A stretch of DNA of 64,000 nucleotides, taken from the NCBI RefSeq assembly GCF_027570035.1, contig NZ_JAKMUU010000006.1, forward strand, positions 1 to 64,000. The letters run 5' to 3'. Shown here piece after piece: positions 16,059-25,575 of the stretch (positions are counted from its first letter, which is position 1; every line of letters begins with the position of its first letter). The stretch is from Corynebacterium curieae. Its GTDB lineage: Bacteria; Actinomycetota; Actinomycetes; Mycobacteriales; Mycobacteriaceae. The notes under the pieces are model-generated. The model was given only the letters and a program-made list of their open reading frames with translations. It had not been told where the DNA came from and ran no database searches. A program made the position numbers and the translations under genes.

Positions 16059-17027
16059 ATGCAAAAATCACTTCGCGCAACCACCGCCCTCCTCGCGGCC
16101 GGTGGCCTTCTGCTTACCGCCACCGCCTGCGCTTCCTCCGACTCAAAGGACTCGGACGCCGAGCCAGGCGCGCAGAAGAAGATCTCCATCGTCGCTTCCA
16201 CCTCCATCTGGGCCGATGTTGCCCAAGCCGTGGCCGATACCGCCTCTGGCGTGGATATCGAGGTCAAGCCCATCGTCGAGGGCAACGGCGTCGACCCCCA
16301 CCACTTCGAGCCTTCCGCGGCCGATATAGCCAGGGCCGAGGACGCCGACGTGCTCGTGGTCAACGGCGGCGGCTACGATTCCTGGATTTATCAGGCCGTC
16401 TCCGAGCAGGACAACATCATCTCCGCCCTGCCGCTGACCGATCACGGCAAGCTGGCCGATGACCCCAATGTCATGACCATCGACGCCGCCAAAGCCACCG
16501 CCAAGAAGGACCCGGAAAAGGTCACCAATATCGAGGGCAATGAGCACATCTGGTACGACCCTGCCGCGCTCGACGAGGTCGCGGGCACTATCGCCGACCA
16601 AATCAATGAGCTAAATACCGACGCGCACGCCAGCACGGAACGCGTGGACTCCCACGTCGACCGCCTGCGCAACAAACTCAAGGAACTGCCGGACAATCTC
16701 TCCTACGCACAGACCGAGCCCATCGCGGACTACATCATGAAGTATGCCTCCGGCAAGGACGTCACCCCGGAGGGCTACCGCAAGGCCACCATTTCTGAGG
16801 GCGAGCCCACCGCGGCCGACCTCGCGGCCTTCACCAAGGCCATCAAGGAGGACAAGGTGGATCTGCTCATCTTCAACCCGCAGACCGAAACCGATACCGC
16901 CGGCCGCATCAAGTCCGCCGCGGAGGATGCGGATGTCACTATCGTCGAAATTGGCGAGACCCCGCCAGACGGTAAGGAATTCTGGACCTACTATGACGAA
17001 GTAACCGACTCCCTGGGGCAGCTATAG
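16059..17027 (+). CDS. znuA: zinc/manganese ABC transporter, binding lipoprotein
   Basis: This 322 aa solute-binding protein belongs to the ZnuA/TroA (cluster 9) family. It has a lipoprotein signal with lipobox LTATAC (cysteine near residue 25). Likely metal ligands are in DPHHFEP, the segment EHIWYDP, a YAQTEP site where many relatives have histidine, and the acidic NPQTETDT loop. It would capture Zn2+ or Mn2+ outside the membrane. The stop codon overlaps the ATPase start by one base. The ATG at 16059 is preferred; an in-frame ATG at 16029 is possible. Zinc is more likely than manganese, by comparison with the Zur-controlled C. glutamicum operon. Confidence 0.85.
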   Translation: MQKSLRATTALLAAGGLLLTATACASSDSKDSDAEPGAQKKISIVASTSIWADVAQAVADTASGVDIEVKPIVEGNGVDPHHFEPSAADIARAEDADVLVVNGGGYDSWIYQAVSEQDNIISALPLTDHGKLADDPNVMTIDAAKATAKKDPEKVTNIEGNEHIWYDPAALDEVAGTIADQINELNTDAHASTERVDSHVDRLRNKLKELPDNLSYAQTEPIADYIMKYASGKDVTPEGYRKATISEGEPTAADLAAFTKAIKEDKVDLLIFNPQTETDTAGRIKSAAEDADVTIVEIGETPPDGKEFWTYYDEVTDSLGQL

Positions 17028-17728
17028 TGCTCATTCAATTTAAAGACGCGGCGGTCGCCCCGCTGTGGTCCAGCCTTAACCTCGCCGTTGACCGCGGCGA
17101 GTTTATCGCCGTTTTGGGCCCCAATGGCGTGGGCAAATCCACCCTGCTCGGTACCATCTTGGGTACCCGCAAGCTTACGGCCGGCAGCGTAGACGTCGGC
17201 TGCCGCGTCGGCTTCATCCCGCAGCAACGCATGTTCCCGGCCGATCTTCCCCTGCGCGCCCGCGACTTAGTCTCGCTCTCGCTCGCCCACGGCGCTTTCC
17301 GACGCAGCCGCCCGCCCCGCCACCGCGTCGACGAGCTCCTCGCCGAGGTAGGGGCCACCGGCCTGCGCGACCGCCGCGTGGGACAACTATCCGGTGGCCA
17401 ACAGCAGCTCATCCGGCAGGCTCAGGCGCTGGCCAACGACCCCGAGCTCATCCTCGCCGATGAGCCGCTGCTCTCGCTCGACCCGGCGCGCCAGCAGGCC
17501 ACCGTGGACAAGCTGGATGCGCTGCGCCGCGAGCGCGGTACCTCCATCATGTTTGTCACCCACGGCATCAACCCGGTGCTCGGCGTGACCGATAAGGTGC
17601 TCTACCTCGCCCCCGGCGGCCATACCTTCGGCACGGTGGATGAGGTCATGCGCTCCGATGTCCTTTCCGAGCTCTACGGTTCCAAGGTCAACGTCTTAAA
17701 CGTCGATGGGAGGCTTATCGTTGTCTAG
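17027..17728 (+). CDS. znuC: zinc/manganese ABC transporter, ATPase
   Basis: This is the 233 aa nucleotide-binding subunit of the importer. The Walker A motif is GPNGVGKST (about residues 33-41), the signature is LSGGQQQLIRQAQAL, Walker B is LILADEPL, and the H-loop is FVTHG. The start is a GTG that overlaps the preceding TAG. Genes for the binding protein and permease lie immediately on either side, giving a complete three-gene operon. Confidence 0.9.
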   Translation: MLIQFKDAAVAPLWSSLNLAVDRGEFIAVLGPNGVGKSTLLGTILGTRKLTAGSVDVGCRVGFIPQQRMFPADLPLRARDLVSLSLAHGAFRRSRPPRHRVDELLAEVGATGLRDRRVGQLSGGQQQLIRQAQALANDPELILADEPLLSLDPARQQATVDKLDALRRERGTSIMFVTHGINPVLGVTDKVLYLAPGGHTFGTVDEVMRSDVLSELYGSKVNVLNVDGRLIVV

Positions 17729-18620
17729 CTTTGTAGAAGACACCCAGTACCTGCTCAGCGTGGACTTTGTGCAGTCCTCGCTCATCGCCTCCGCGCTACT
17801 GGGCATTCTCTCCGGCGTGATGACCTCGCTCATCGTGCTGCGCCAGATGTCCTTTTCCGTCCACGCCACCTCCGAGCTTGCGCTCATGGGCGCCTCGGCC
17901 GCGCTGCTTTTCGGCCTCAACCTGGGCTTCGGCGCGGTGGCCGGTGCCATTGTGGCCGCCATTATCCTCGCCGTGCTGGGCTTTAAGGGCCAGCAAGACA
18001 GCGCCATCGGCGTGGTCATGAGCTTCGGCCTCGGCCTCTCGGTGCTGTTTTTACACCTCTACCCTGGCAACGCGAATACCGCGATGACGTTGCTGACCGG
18101 CCAGATCGTCGGCGTATCTTCGGCCTCGGTGTGGCTTTTGGCCGCGACCACCGTGGTCATCCTCGCCGCCGTGGCCATCCTATGGCGGCCCATGCTCTTC
18201 GCCTCGGCCGACCCGGTCATGGCCCAGGCGGCCGGTGTGCCCACCCGTTTCATCTCGGTCGCCTTCGCCGTGCTGGTGGGGCTCGCGGCCGCGCAGTCGG
18301 TACAAATCGTTGGCTCGCTGCTCGTTATGGCGCTGCTCATCACCCCCGGCGCGGCGGCCGTGCAGATTACTTCCTCGCCCCTGCGCGCGGTCATGTGGGC
18401 GACCCTCTTCGCCGAGGTTTCGGCCGTCGGCGGCTTCGTCTTATCGCTCGCACCCGGCCTGCCGGTCTCGGTTTTCGTCACCACAATTTCCTTTGTCATT
18501 TACCTGGTGTGCCGCCTCATTGGCTGGCAGCGCAACAAGAACGCGGTGCGAGACGAAGTCGCCGCCAAACGCTTCCATGCCGACTGCCACAGCACCGCCG
18601 AAGAGCACCACGCCGACTAG
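17721..18620 (+). CDS. znuB: zinc/manganese ABC transporter, permease
   Basis: This is a multi-span ABC-3 family permease of about 299 aa, with around eight hydrophobic helices and the family segment GSLLVMALLITPGAAA. I place the start at TTG 17721 because GGGAGG at 17708-17713 lies 7 nt before it. The upstream ATG at 17706 would itself be part of that ribosome site. The gene overlaps the ATPase gene by 8 nt. The cytoplasmic C-terminus is rich in His, Asp and Cys (RFHADCHSTAEEHHAD) and could bind metal, perhaps as a feedback sensor. Confidence 0.87.
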   Translation: MSSFVEDTQYLLSVDFVQSSLIASALLGILSGVMTSLIVLRQMSFSVHATSELALMGASAALLFGLNLGFGAVAGAIVAAIILAVLGFKGQQDSAIGVVMSFGLGLSVLFLHLYPGNANTAMTLLTGQIVGVSSASVWLLAATTVVILAAVAILWRPMLFASADPVMAQAAGVPTRFISVAFAVLVGLAAAQSVQIVGSLLVMALLITPGAAAVQITSSPLRAVMWATLFAEVSAVGGFVLSLAPGLPVSVFVTTISFVIYLVCRLIGWQRNKNAVRDEVAAKRFHADCHSTAEEHHAD

Positions 18621-18623
18621 ACT
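18618..18623 (+). promoter_or_regulatory. esterase gene -10 hexamer (leaderless type)
   Basis: TAGACT overlaps the znuB stop codon and ends 8 nt before the ATG at 18632. Confidence 0.35.
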
Positions 18624-18631
18624 GGGCGGCT

Positions 18632-19468
18632 ATGCACGTACACCGCCGCACCGCGGATGTGGATGGCCGCACCCGCCGCTTTCTCGTCATCGCGCCGGAT
18701 AATCCCGGCCCGCGCCCTGACCTCTTGCTCTTCTTCCACGGTTCACTGCAATCCGGAAACGTGATGCGCCGCTTTACCAACGGCACCTTCGACGAGCTTG
18801 CCGACGCCACCAACACCATCCTCGTCTACCCCGACGGCGTCGACCGCCATTTCAACGATTGCCGCAGCATCCTGCCGGTCACCGCCCGCGCGGAAAACGT
18901 CGATGACGTTGCCTTTAGCACTTACCTGGTTAGCGCCATGCAGCGCGAGTTCGGCACTGAGCGCACCTTTGCCTGCGGCTATTCCAATGGTGGGCAGATG
19001 GTGCTCCGCCTGCTTTTCGACGCCCCCTTTAGCCTCACCCGCGCCTGCATTTTCGCCTCCACCCTGGGCGAGGGCGATAACCACGCGCCCAGTAACCCGG
19101 ACGGCTACCGGCCCACGCCGCTGCTGTTTTTCCACGGCACCGCCGACCCGTACGCGCCTTATGAGGGCGGCGTCGCCGGGCTGGACGCCGAGCGCACCCG
19201 CGGCCGCGTGCTCTCCGCCCCGGCCACCGCCGAGCGCTTTGCACTAGCCAATGGTTGCCAACGACCGAGCGACTACCACCCCACCCCGGATGTCACCGCC
19301 ACCGAATACGCCGGCGATTTTCCCGTCGAGCTGTGGACCATGGAAGGCCTCGGCCACGTGATTCCCTCTAACATGAAAACCGACCCACGCATAGGCCCAA
19401 ATACGGATTCCTTCCGCGCTGTGGATAAAGTCCGCGAGTTCTTCGGCCTCGACACTGCGCAGGCTTAG
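18632..19468 (+). CDS. PHB-depolymerase/feruloyl-esterase-like hydrolase
   Basis: This 278 aa alpha/beta hydrolase has the oxyanion strand LLLFFHGSLQ, the nucleophile elbow CGYSNGGQM (Ser near residue 117), an acid candidate in FHGTADPYAPYEG and the histidine in GLGHVIP. The pattern matches the poly-hydroxybutyrate depolymerase/LpqC group. There is no signal peptide, so it acts in the cytoplasm or is exported by another route. The ATG at 18632 is chosen because the longer frame only extends into znuB. The substrate is unknown. Confidence 0.8.
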   Translation: MHVHRRTADVDGRTRRFLVIAPDNPGPRPDLLLFFHGSLQSGNVMRRFTNGTFDELADATNTILVYPDGVDRHFNDCRSILPVTARAENVDDVAFSTYLVSAMQREFGTERTFACGYSNGGQMVLRLLFDAPFSLTRACIFASTLGEGDNHAPSNPDGYRPTPLLFFHGTADPYAPYEGGVAGLDAERTRGRVLSAPATAERFALANGCQRPSDYHPTPDVTATEYAGDFPVELWTMEGLGHVIPSNMKTDPRIGPNTDSFRAVDKVREFFGLDTAQA

Positions 19469-19517
19469 TTATCCACACCCGCGCCCAATGCGCCGCGCGC
19501 CCGCTTGCGCCCGCACT

Positions 19518-19523
19518 TAACGT
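19518..19523 (+). promoter_or_regulatory. HNH gene -10 hexamer (leaderless type)
   Basis: TAACGT ends 8 nt before the GTG at 19532 and favours that start codon. Confidence 0.3.
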
Positions 19524-19531
19524 GTGGAGCC

Positions 19532-20542
19532 GTGAACGCGCTACAAACATTCTTGAAAGGCCTAGCCGCCGGCATGGACATCATCGCCGACTGCCATGGC
19601 TTGACTAAGCGCGCGCTTATCGACGCCGGCTGCCCCGATACCACCGCCGCTCGCCTTCTCACCCTCGCCGATGCCTACTTCGGCCCCACCGCTTTTAGCC
19701 GCCTCCAGCGCGAATCCATCGCAGCGGCCCGCACCAACGAGCACAGCCTCACCGCGTTGCTGGCCATCGAGCGCCACGCCTGCAAGCTGACAAATAAGCG
19801 CCAGGCCTGGGCGCTACGCCGGGAGCTATGTGGGATGAAGGGGGACGTGTCGGACGGCGAAAAGCAGGGGCGCAAGCGCGTGCGCGAGATTAAAGGCCCG
19901 CCGCAGCGCAAGCCCGGTGTCAAGCTCTACCGCCGCGCCGATGGGCCGTGGACCATGACGATTACCGGCAAATCCGCCGATATCGCGGATATGCACGCCG
20001 CGCTTGATAAGGACGCCCCGCTCGATTCTGTACGCAAGATTTTCCAAGGCGACGCCGCTGCTTCCCGCCCAGCCGTGACCACCAATGTGGTGCTGCACTT
20101 GGACGAGCTCGACCGCGTCGTCGACACCGCAGGCGATGACATCACACTGCAACTGACCAATGGCGCCCGGATGACCGGCGCGGATCTAGTGCGCCGCGCA
20201 TTTACCGCGCACGGCTATGTCACCCTTATCCACCCCGTTAAAGGCCCGGTAAACCTCTACCGCACCGAGCGGCTCGCCTCACCGAAGCAACGCACCATGG
20301 CCGCCGCGGAAAATCCCACCTGCCCGTGGCCCCAGTGCAATTACCCCGCCGATGAATGCCAAGTCCACCACCTCACCGCGTGGCACCACGGCGGCGAGAC
20401 CAACCCCGAAAATTTCACCATCGCCTGCCCGTATCACAACGGCGTCAACGACGATGACCCCAACGCCCCGCCGCTGCGCGGCCGCCTAGCCCGGGTGAAT
20501 GGAACCATTAAGTGGCTGCCGCCCTGGGCAGAAAGTGGTTAG
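19532..20542 (+). CDS. DUF222/HNH endonuclease-like protein
   Basis: This protein has about 336 aa. The N-terminal two thirds resemble the actinobacterial DUF222 domain (related to 13E12-repeat proteins). The C-terminal HNH zinc-finger nuclease motif has CPWPQCNYPADECQVHHL, a second histidine in AWHHGG and ENFTIACPYHN. Such proteins are numerous in actinobacteria, and their cellular role is unclear; some are linked to mobile repeats. I place the start at GTG 19532 (VNALQTFL); TTG 19505 and ATG 19574 are alternatives. It is convergent with rlmB with only 3 nt between the stops. Confidence 0.8.
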   Translation: MNALQTFLKGLAAGMDIIADCHGLTKRALIDAGCPDTTAARLLTLADAYFGPTAFSRLQRESIAAARTNEHSLTALLAIERHACKLTNKRQAWALRRELCGMKGDVSDGEKQGRKRVREIKGPPQRKPGVKLYRRADGPWTMTITGKSADIADMHAALDKDAPLDSVRKIFQGDAAASRPAVTTNVVLHLDELDRVVDTAGDDITLQLTNGARMTGADLVRRAFTAHGYVTLIHPVKGPVNLYRTERLASPKQRTMAAAENPTCPWPQCNYPADECQVHHLTAWHHGGETNPENFTIACPYHNGVNDDDPNAPPLRGRLARVNGTIKWLPPWAESG

Positions 20543-20545
20543 AGA

Positions 20546-21493
20546 TTACTGGGCCGCGCGGCGTTGGCGTGCGAATTCGGAAAGCACGGAACCGGCCGCG
20601 ACGGAAGCATTGAGAGACTCGACCCAGTCCGTCATCGGGATGGACATGATGACGTCGCAGTTTTCGCGCACCAAGCGGGAAATACCCTTGCCCTCGGAGC
20701 CGATGACGATGACTACGGGATCCGTCGCGCCGTTATAGGTATCCAGCGTGTGCTCGCCGCCGGCGTCCAGGCCGACAACCTGGTAACCGCTCTTTTGGAA
20801 TTGCTGCACGGTGCGGGTGATATTTGTCGCGCGGGCGACCGGCAAGCGCGCCGCCGTGCCGGCCGAGGTACGCCACGCCACGGCGGTCACGGACGCGGAG
20901 CGACGCTCAGGGATAATGACGCCGTCGCCACCGAAGGCCGCCACAGAGCGGATAACCGCACCGAGGTTGCGCGGGTCGGTGATGTTATCCAGGATGACGA
21001 ACATACCTGGGCGCGCATTCTCGGCCGCGCGGGCGATGAGCTCGTCGACGTCGGCGTACTTATACGGCGGAATCTGCAGCCCGATGCCCTGGTGCATGCC
21101 ATTGCCGGTCATGCGGTCCATCTCGTGGCGCTGCACCTCGATGATGGGGATATTGCGGGTATTGCACATGGCCACGGCCTCGGACAGTCGCTTGTCATTG
21201 CGGGTACCAGCCACGATGTAGAGCGTGGTGGCCGGCACCTTTGCGTGCAGACACTCGATGACCGGGTTGCGGCCCACGACCATCTCGGCGGTCTCCTTCT
21301 GGTGGCGACCGGAGTTGCGGCGCTCGCGTTCCAGCTTCGCCTTGTGCTTGGCGTGGTAGATGCGGTCCTCCGCCTTGGGCGTCGGGCCCTTGCCGGCCAG
21401 CCCCTTACGGCGTTGGCCGCCTGAGCCCTTGGTTGCGCCCTTCTTATTGGTCTTGCGGATTCCCGCGCCACCGCGGCCGTGGGTACGTGCCAT
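20546..21493 (-). CDS. rlmB: 23S rRNA 2'-O-guanosine methyltransferase (TrmH family)
   Basis: This 315 aa SPOUT methyltransferase adds a 2'-O-methyl group to a guanosine of 23S rRNA. After a lysine/arginine/glycine-rich extension (about 1-70, probably RNA-binding) comes the substrate-binding domain [13 protein letters not shown]. The knotted catalytic domain follows, with [31 protein letters not shown] and [17 protein letters not shown]. It is the last gene of the carD-ispD-ispF-cysS-rlmB run. AAGGAC lies upstream of the ATG. Confidence 0.92.
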   Translation of the reverse strand: MARTHGRGGAGIRKTNKKGATKGSGGQRRKGLAGKGPTPKAEDRIYHAKHKAKLERERRNSGRHQKETAEMVVGRNPVIECLHAKVPATTLYIVAGTRNDKRLSEAVAMCNTRNIPIIEVQRHEMDRMTGNGMHQGIGLQIPPYKYADVDELIARAAENARPGMFVILDNITDPRNLGAVIRSVAAFGGDGVIIPERRSASVTAVAWRTSAGTAARLPVARATNITRTVQQFQKSGYQVVGLDAGGEHTLDTYNGATDPVVIVIGSEGKGISRLVRENCDVIMSIPMTDWVESLNASVAAGSVLSEFARQRRAAQ

Positions 21494-21515
21494 AATTTAT
21501 GTCCTTTCGGGGTGC

Positions 21516-22904
21516 TTAACGCTGCGCCAGCGACCAAGTCGGGCCGTCTGGGGTATCGGTGATGGTGATGCCGGCGGCCGCGAGGCGGTCACGGACGCCG
21601 TCGGCAGTAGCGAAGTCCTTATCTGCACGCGCCTGGGTGCGCCGCTCCAGCTCAGCTTGTACCAGCGCATCCAGCGCAGCATCCGCCCCGCTAGCTTGCG
21701 CTCCATCTTCCCACTCCAACGGGTCAAAACCAAGTACGTGCGCCATCGCGCGCACCTGGCCGGCCAGCGTGCGTGCCTCGGCTTCATCACCGGCCGCCAG
21801 CGCCTTATTGCCGGCGCGGACGGTGGTGTGGATTTCCGCCAAGGCCTTGGGCACACCGATGTCATCATTCATCGCATCTTCAAAGCCCTGCGTCCATTCC
21901 CCGAGCTCCAAGTCATCGAAGTGGCCAAGGAAGTCCTCAATGCGGCGGTAGCCGGCGGCGGCCTCGGTCAGCGCGGCTTCGGAATACTCCAGCACGGAGC
22001 GATAATGCGCCGAGCCCAGGTAGTAGCGCAGCTCCACCGGGCGCACCAGCTCGAGCATATTCGGGATGGATAGCACGTTGCCCAGCGACTTCGACATCTT
22101 CTCGCCCGACATCGTCACCCAGTGGTTGTGCATCCAGTAGTTAGCGAACTTATCGCCGGCCGCGTGCGACTGTGCAATCTCGTTCTCATGGTGCGGGAAC
22201 TGCAGGTCCAATCCGCCACAGTGGATATCGAAATTAGACCCTAGGTAATAGGTGGACATGGCCGAGCACTCCAGGTGCCAGCCAGGGCGGCCGTCGCCCC
22301 ACGGGGTGGGCCAGCTGGGCTCGCCCGGCTTGGCGGCCTTCCACAGGGCAAAGTCCTGGGCACCGCGCTTGGCGGAATCCTCGCCTTCGCCCTGCTCCAT
22401 TTCCTCCACTTTATTGCCGGACAGCGAGCCATAATCGGAGCCTTCGGCCTTAGTCCAGGCGGCAACGTCGAAGTAGACGGAGCCGTCGGCGGGGTAGGCA
22501 AAGCCGGCGTCGATAAGCCGCTGCATATAGTCGACCATCTGGGTGACAAAGCCGGTCGCGCGCGGCTCTACCGAAGGTGGGATAACGCCCAGGGTGTTAT
22601 ACGCCTTGGTGAACTCGCGCTCGTAGGTGGACACCCACTCCCACCAGGGACGATTATTCTCGGCCGCCTTGGTGAGGATCTTGTCATCAATATCGGTGAC
22701 GTTGCGCACTAGAGCTACGTCGTAGCCTTGGGCGAGCAGCCAGCGGCGCAGAATGTCGAAGGCGACGCCGGAGCGCAGGTGCCCAATGTGCGGCTGCGCC
22801 TGCGGGGTGGCGCCGCACAAATAAATCGAGGCGTGGCCGGGGCGAATCGGCTCGAAATCGCGTTGGCTGCGGGTGGCTGTGTCATAAATGCGCAAAGTAC
22901 TCAC
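21516..22904 (-). CDS. cysS: cysteinyl-tRNA synthetase
   Basis: This class I aminoacyl-tRNA synthetase of 462 aa charges tRNA-Cys. The HIGH motif is PHIGHLRS, preceded by the zinc-binding cysteine in LCGATP. Further zinc ligands lie in LECSAM and [13 protein letters not shown], and the KMSKS loop is [10 protein letters not shown]. The MshC paralogue has a different GITPYDATHLGHA motif, so CysS is preferred. The start is GTG 22904 (VSTLRIYD), with TAGACT 7 nt before it; the longer upstream frame is not credible because homologues begin here. Confidence 0.95.
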   Translation of the reverse strand: MSTLRIYDTATRSQRDFEPIRPGHASIYLCGATPQAQPHIGHLRSGVAFDILRRWLLAQGYDVALVRNVTDIDDKILTKAAENNRPWWEWVSTYEREFTKAYNTLGVIPPSVEPRATGFVTQMVDYMQRLIDAGFAYPADGSVYFDVAAWTKAEGSDYGSLSGNKVEEMEQGEGEDSAKRGAQDFALWKAAKPGEPSWPTPWGDGRPGWHLECSAMSTYYLGSNFDIHCGGLDLQFPHHENEIAQSHAAGDKFANYWMHNHWVTMSGEKMSKSLGNVLSIPNMLELVRPVELRYYLGSAHYRSVLEYSEAALTEAAAGYRRIEDFLGHFDDLELGEWTQGFEDAMNDDIGVPKALAEIHTTVRAGNKALAAGDEAEARTLAGQVRAMAHVLGFDPLEWEDGAQASGADAALDALVQAELERRTQARADKDFATADGVRDRLAAAGITITDTPDGPTWSLAQR

Positions 22905-22911
22905 GCCAACC

Positions 22912-22917
22912 AGTCTA
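22912..22917 (-). promoter_or_regulatory. cysS -10 hexamer (leaderless type)
   Basis: TAGACT on the minus strand ends 7 nt before the cysS GTG, in the 44 nt gap after ispF. It would give cysS its own promoter inside the run. Confidence 0.45.
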
Positions 22918-22948
22918 ATTGACGCGTGCACGGGGTTAGTGTGGTGGG

Positions 22949-23431
22949 CTAGGCGCGCCAGACGACGGCCGTGGCAACCGCCGCGCGGCCCTCCTTCCGG
23001 CCGGTGAAGCCTAGGTGGTCCGTCGTGGTGGCAGAGACGGACACGGGGGCACCGAGGATTTCGCTTAACACAGCCTCGGCCTCTGCACGGCGCGGGCCCA
23101 TTTTGGGGGTTTGGCCGATAAGCTGCGCGGCGGCATTGCCGATGATGAACCCTTCGGATTCGAGCAGCTCGCGGCACTCGCGCAGCAGCTGGGCACCAGC
23201 GACGCCGTCATATTCGGGGCGGCCGACGCCCACGAAGGAGCCAAGGTCGCCGAGGTGGGAGGCGGATAAGAGGGCGTCGACAAGCGCGTGCGCTACCACG
23301 TCCCCGTCGGAATGGCCCTCGCAGCCAGCATCGCCCTCGAAGAGCAGGCCGGCGATCCAGCAGTCCTTGCCGGCCTCGATCTGGTGGGCGTCGGTGGCGA
23401 TGCCAACGCGCGGGATAATCGGGTTAGTCAT
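22949..23431 (-). CDS. ispF: 2-C-methyl-D-erythritol 2,4-cyclodiphosphate synthase
   Basis: IspF forms the cyclodiphosphate in the MEP isoprenoid pathway. The 160 aa protein has the zinc-binding DAHQIEAG near residues 14-21, [25 protein letters not shown] and the C-terminal [15 protein letters not shown]. Its start overlaps the end of ispD by 8 nt, as in many actinobacteria. Confidence 0.96.
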   Translation of the reverse strand: MTNPIIPRVGIATDAHQIEAGKDCWIAGLLFEGDAGCEGHSDGDVVAHALVDALLSASHLGDLGSFVGVGRPEYDGVAGAQLLRECRELLESEGFIIGNAAAQLIGQTPKMGPRRAEAEAVLSEILGAPVSVSATTTDHLGFTGRKEGRAAVATAVVWRA

Positions 23432-24173
23432 GGGCCTCCTCGGTCAGGGCGTGGGCCAGGGTGAGATCGATGGGCGTGGTGATTTTGAACGCCAGGGTAT
23501 CGCCCGGCACGGTTGCCACGCGCTCGCCGTGCCATTCCATGAGGCTGGCGTCGTCCGTCGCGGTAAACTCCGGCCGCTGGGCCCAATAATCCAGGTTGGC
23601 CTGGCGCAGCGCAGAAAGGCGGAATGCCTGCGGGGTTTGCACGGCGCGCAGGCGGGAGCGATCGGGAGTGCCAATCACGGCGTCGGCCGCGACTTCCTTG
23701 ATGGTATCGGCCACGGGAACCACCGGCACGGCCGCGGGGGCGCCTTCCAGCACGCGCTTGGCGACGCCCCGCACCATCGCCGGCGGCGTCAACGCCCGGG
23801 CCGCATCGTGGATGAGCACCACGGCGTCCGCGTCCGGGATTGCTTGCAGGCCGGCCCACACGGAATCGGCGCGCTCGCTGCCGCCGTGTACGAGGCGGAT
23901 GGGGGCTGGGGTGGCGGCGATTGTAGCGCCAGCGGTGTCGATGCGGCCGATGATGCGCGCGGCCTCGGCTTCCATGTCTGGGCTGACCAGCACGATGGCC
24001 TCTTCAACCACACCGGAGGCCAGCAGCGTCCGTACGGAGCGCTCCAGCAAGGTGCGGCCACGCAGTTCGACGAAAGCCTTTGGCACCTCGGCGCCGAGGC
24101 GGGTACCCTGCCCGGCGGCCGCGATGAGCGCGATGACGCGCGGTTTAGTCTTCGTCGTCGAAGGAGAGGTCAT
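23424..24173 (-). CDS. ispD: 2-C-methyl-D-erythritol 4-phosphate cytidylyltransferase
   Basis: IspD transfers CMP to methylerythritol phosphate. The 249 aa nucleotidyltransferase has the CTP-binding loop [17 protein letters not shown], the HDAARAL segment and DDASLME near the substrate site. Its ATG lies inside the end of carD (29 nt overlap), and ispF overlaps its own end. The products feed isoprenoid synthesis, including the lipid carrier and the carotenoid precursors used by crtB. Confidence 0.95.
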   Translation of the reverse strand: MTSPSTTKTKPRVIALIAAAGQGTRLGAEVPKAFVELRGRTLLERSVRTLLASGVVEEAIVLVSPDMEAEAARIIGRIDTAGATIAATPAPIRLVHGGSERADSVWAGLQAIPDADAVVLIHDAARALTPPAMVRGVAKRVLEGAPAAVPVVPVADTIKEVAADAVIGTPDRSRLRAVQTPQAFRLSALRQANLDYWAQRPEFTATDDASLMEWHGERVATVPGDTLAFKITTPIDLTLAHALTEEAHD

Positions 24174-24729
24174 CGAGATCGATGTCGTTGTCGATATCGG
24201 TGGTGATGGACTTATCGTCTACCAAGCCGGCCGCGCGATGGCGCTCGATGGTGGCATCGATTTCTTCCATCATGGTATCGGCCTTCTTCTCATCGACCGG
24301 CTTGGCCAGCGCCAGCTCGCCTACCAGAATGGTCCGGGCCTTACCCAGCATGCGCTTCTCGCCGGCCGAGAGGCCACGGTCCTGATCGCGGCGCCACAGG
24401 TCGCGCACAACCTCGGCGACCTTATTGATATCGCCGGAGGCGAGGCGCTCCTGGTTGGCCTTATAACGGCGGGACCAGTTGCCGGCCTCTTCGACGTCCT
24501 CGTCACGCAGCACGGAAAAGACCTTTTCTAGGCCCTCCTTGCCCACAACGTCGCGCACACCGACGTTATCGGCGTTCTTAATGGGCACGCGGACGACTAG
24601 GTCGGACTGGTTGATGTGCAGCACCAGGTATTCCAGCGTTTCGCCGCCCATCTCGCGGGTCTCGATATCCTCGATAACGGCCGCACCGTGGTGCGGGTAG
24701 ACGACGACCTCGCCGACCTTATACTCCAT
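24145..24729 (-). CDS. carD: CarD-family RNA polymerase-binding regulator
   Basis: CarD binds the RNA polymerase beta subunit and stabilises open complexes at rRNA and other promoters; it is essential in mycobacteria. The 194 aa protein has the N-terminal Tudor-like domain ([23 protein letters not shown]), the helical DNA-minor-groove domain with the conserved tryptophan in NWSRRYKAN, and an acidic tail of Asp and Glu. The ATG at 24729 has AGGAG 5 nt upstream. The order carD-ispD-ispF-cysS with divergent lpqE matches Mycobacterium. Confidence 0.95.
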   Translation of the reverse strand: MEYKVGEVVVYPHHGAAVIEDIETREMGGETLEYLVLHINQSDLVVRVPIKNADNVGVRDVVGKEGLEKVFSVLRDEDVEEAGNWSRRYKANQERLASGDINKVAEVVRDLWRRDQDRGLSAGEKRMLGKARTILVGELALAKPVDEKKADTMMEEIDATIERHRAAGLVDDKSITTDIDNDIDLDDLSFDDED

Positions 24730-24930
24730 TGCCACTCCTTGTTTTCCCGTTTTATCCCGGTTGACTAAGGCCGCCATTTTATCACGAGCAGCCGCCCCGC
24801 CTGCGGATACCCCCGTATACCCCCACGGTCTACCCGCCCGGTTTGGGACAAACTGTGTACTTTAATGCGAAAGGGACTAGGCTAAAGCGTTGATAAGCCC
24901 TGTGATCGCAATTGATGGAGGATGCTCAAC

Positions 24931-25506
24931 GTGCAGTCCCTGAAGTCCGCCGCCCGCCGCGGTGCCATTATTTCCGTTACCGCCGTCTCCGCTCTGGCGC
25001 TGGCTTCTTGCTCGGCGGGTCACGTCACCCAGACCGCTGAAAAGGTGGCAGCGGTCGATGGCGCTTCTGCAAGCACGGATGATAACAAGGTTGCAGTTCG
25101 CGATGTCACCATCTTGGTAGAGCCGGATGGCAGCGCAGCGTTGAAGTTTAGCGCGGTCAACCAGGGCTATGACACCGACGTCGTCTCCTTGGAATCCGTC
25201 AAGGTTGATGGCCAGAGCGTCGAGATGAAGCAGACCAAGCCGCTGCACCGCGATCAGTCCATCATTGCTGATTCCCAGAAGAACCTGGAAGCCCACCCCC
25301 AGCAGGATTCCGAAACCGTCCAGTACATCGCCACCAAGCTGAAGAACGATGACTTTGGCTACGCCGGCGACCGCCCGGTTACCTTCAAGTTCTCCAATGG
25401 CTCCGTTGATGTAAACGCCACCATCGCTGCCACCCAGATGCAGTCCGGCGAATTCGATCGTGATGTCGAGTCCCCAGAGGGTTACTCCGAGGCCCCGAAG
25501 GACTAA
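24931..25506 (+). CDS. lpqE: LpqE-like lipoprotein
   Basis: This 191 aa lipoprotein has a basic start, a hydrophobic segment and the lipobox LALASC, with the lipid-bearing cysteine near residue 28. The mature domain (AVRDVTILVEPDGSAALKFSAVNQG) is a beta-sandwich-type secreted domain. The divergent position relative to carD is the same as for LpqE of mycobacteria. GTG 24931 is the start: GGAGG at 24917-24921 is 9 nt before it and touches the ATG at 24922. Function is unknown. A strong terminator follows. Confidence 0.85.
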   Translation: MQSLKSAARRGAIISVTAVSALALASCSAGHVTQTAEKVAAVDGASASTDDNKVAVRDVTILVEPDGSAALKFSAVNQGYDTDVVSLESVKVDGQSVEMKQTKPLHRDQSIIADSQKNLEAHPQQDSETVQYIATKLKNDDFGYAGDRPVTFKFSNGSVDVNATIAATQMQSGEFDRDVESPEGYSEAPKD

Positions 25507-25519
25507 GCCGCAGCGCTTC

Positions 25520-25560
25520 CGCCCCCAGCCTCCCTTTCCGGGCTGGGGGCGTTTATGTGT
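25520..25560 (+). terminator. lpqE rho-independent terminator
   Basis: CGCCCCCAGCC and GGCTGGGGGCG form a perfect 11 bp stem with a 10 nt loop, followed by TTTATGTGT. Confidence 0.85.
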
Positions 25561-25562
25561 TT

Positions 25563-25568
25563 TAGGCT
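25563..25568 (+). promoter_or_regulatory. radA -10 hexamer (leaderless type)
   Basis: TAGGCT ends 7 nt before the radA ATG and overlaps the T-tract region of the preceding terminator. Confidence 0.45.
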
Positions 25569-25575
25569 AGAAGCT

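Noticed and set aside
18131..18631. Upstream extension of the esterase into znuB
   Set aside because: It is very Arg-rich and lies wholly inside znuB in another frame; the hydrolase fold starts at 18632.
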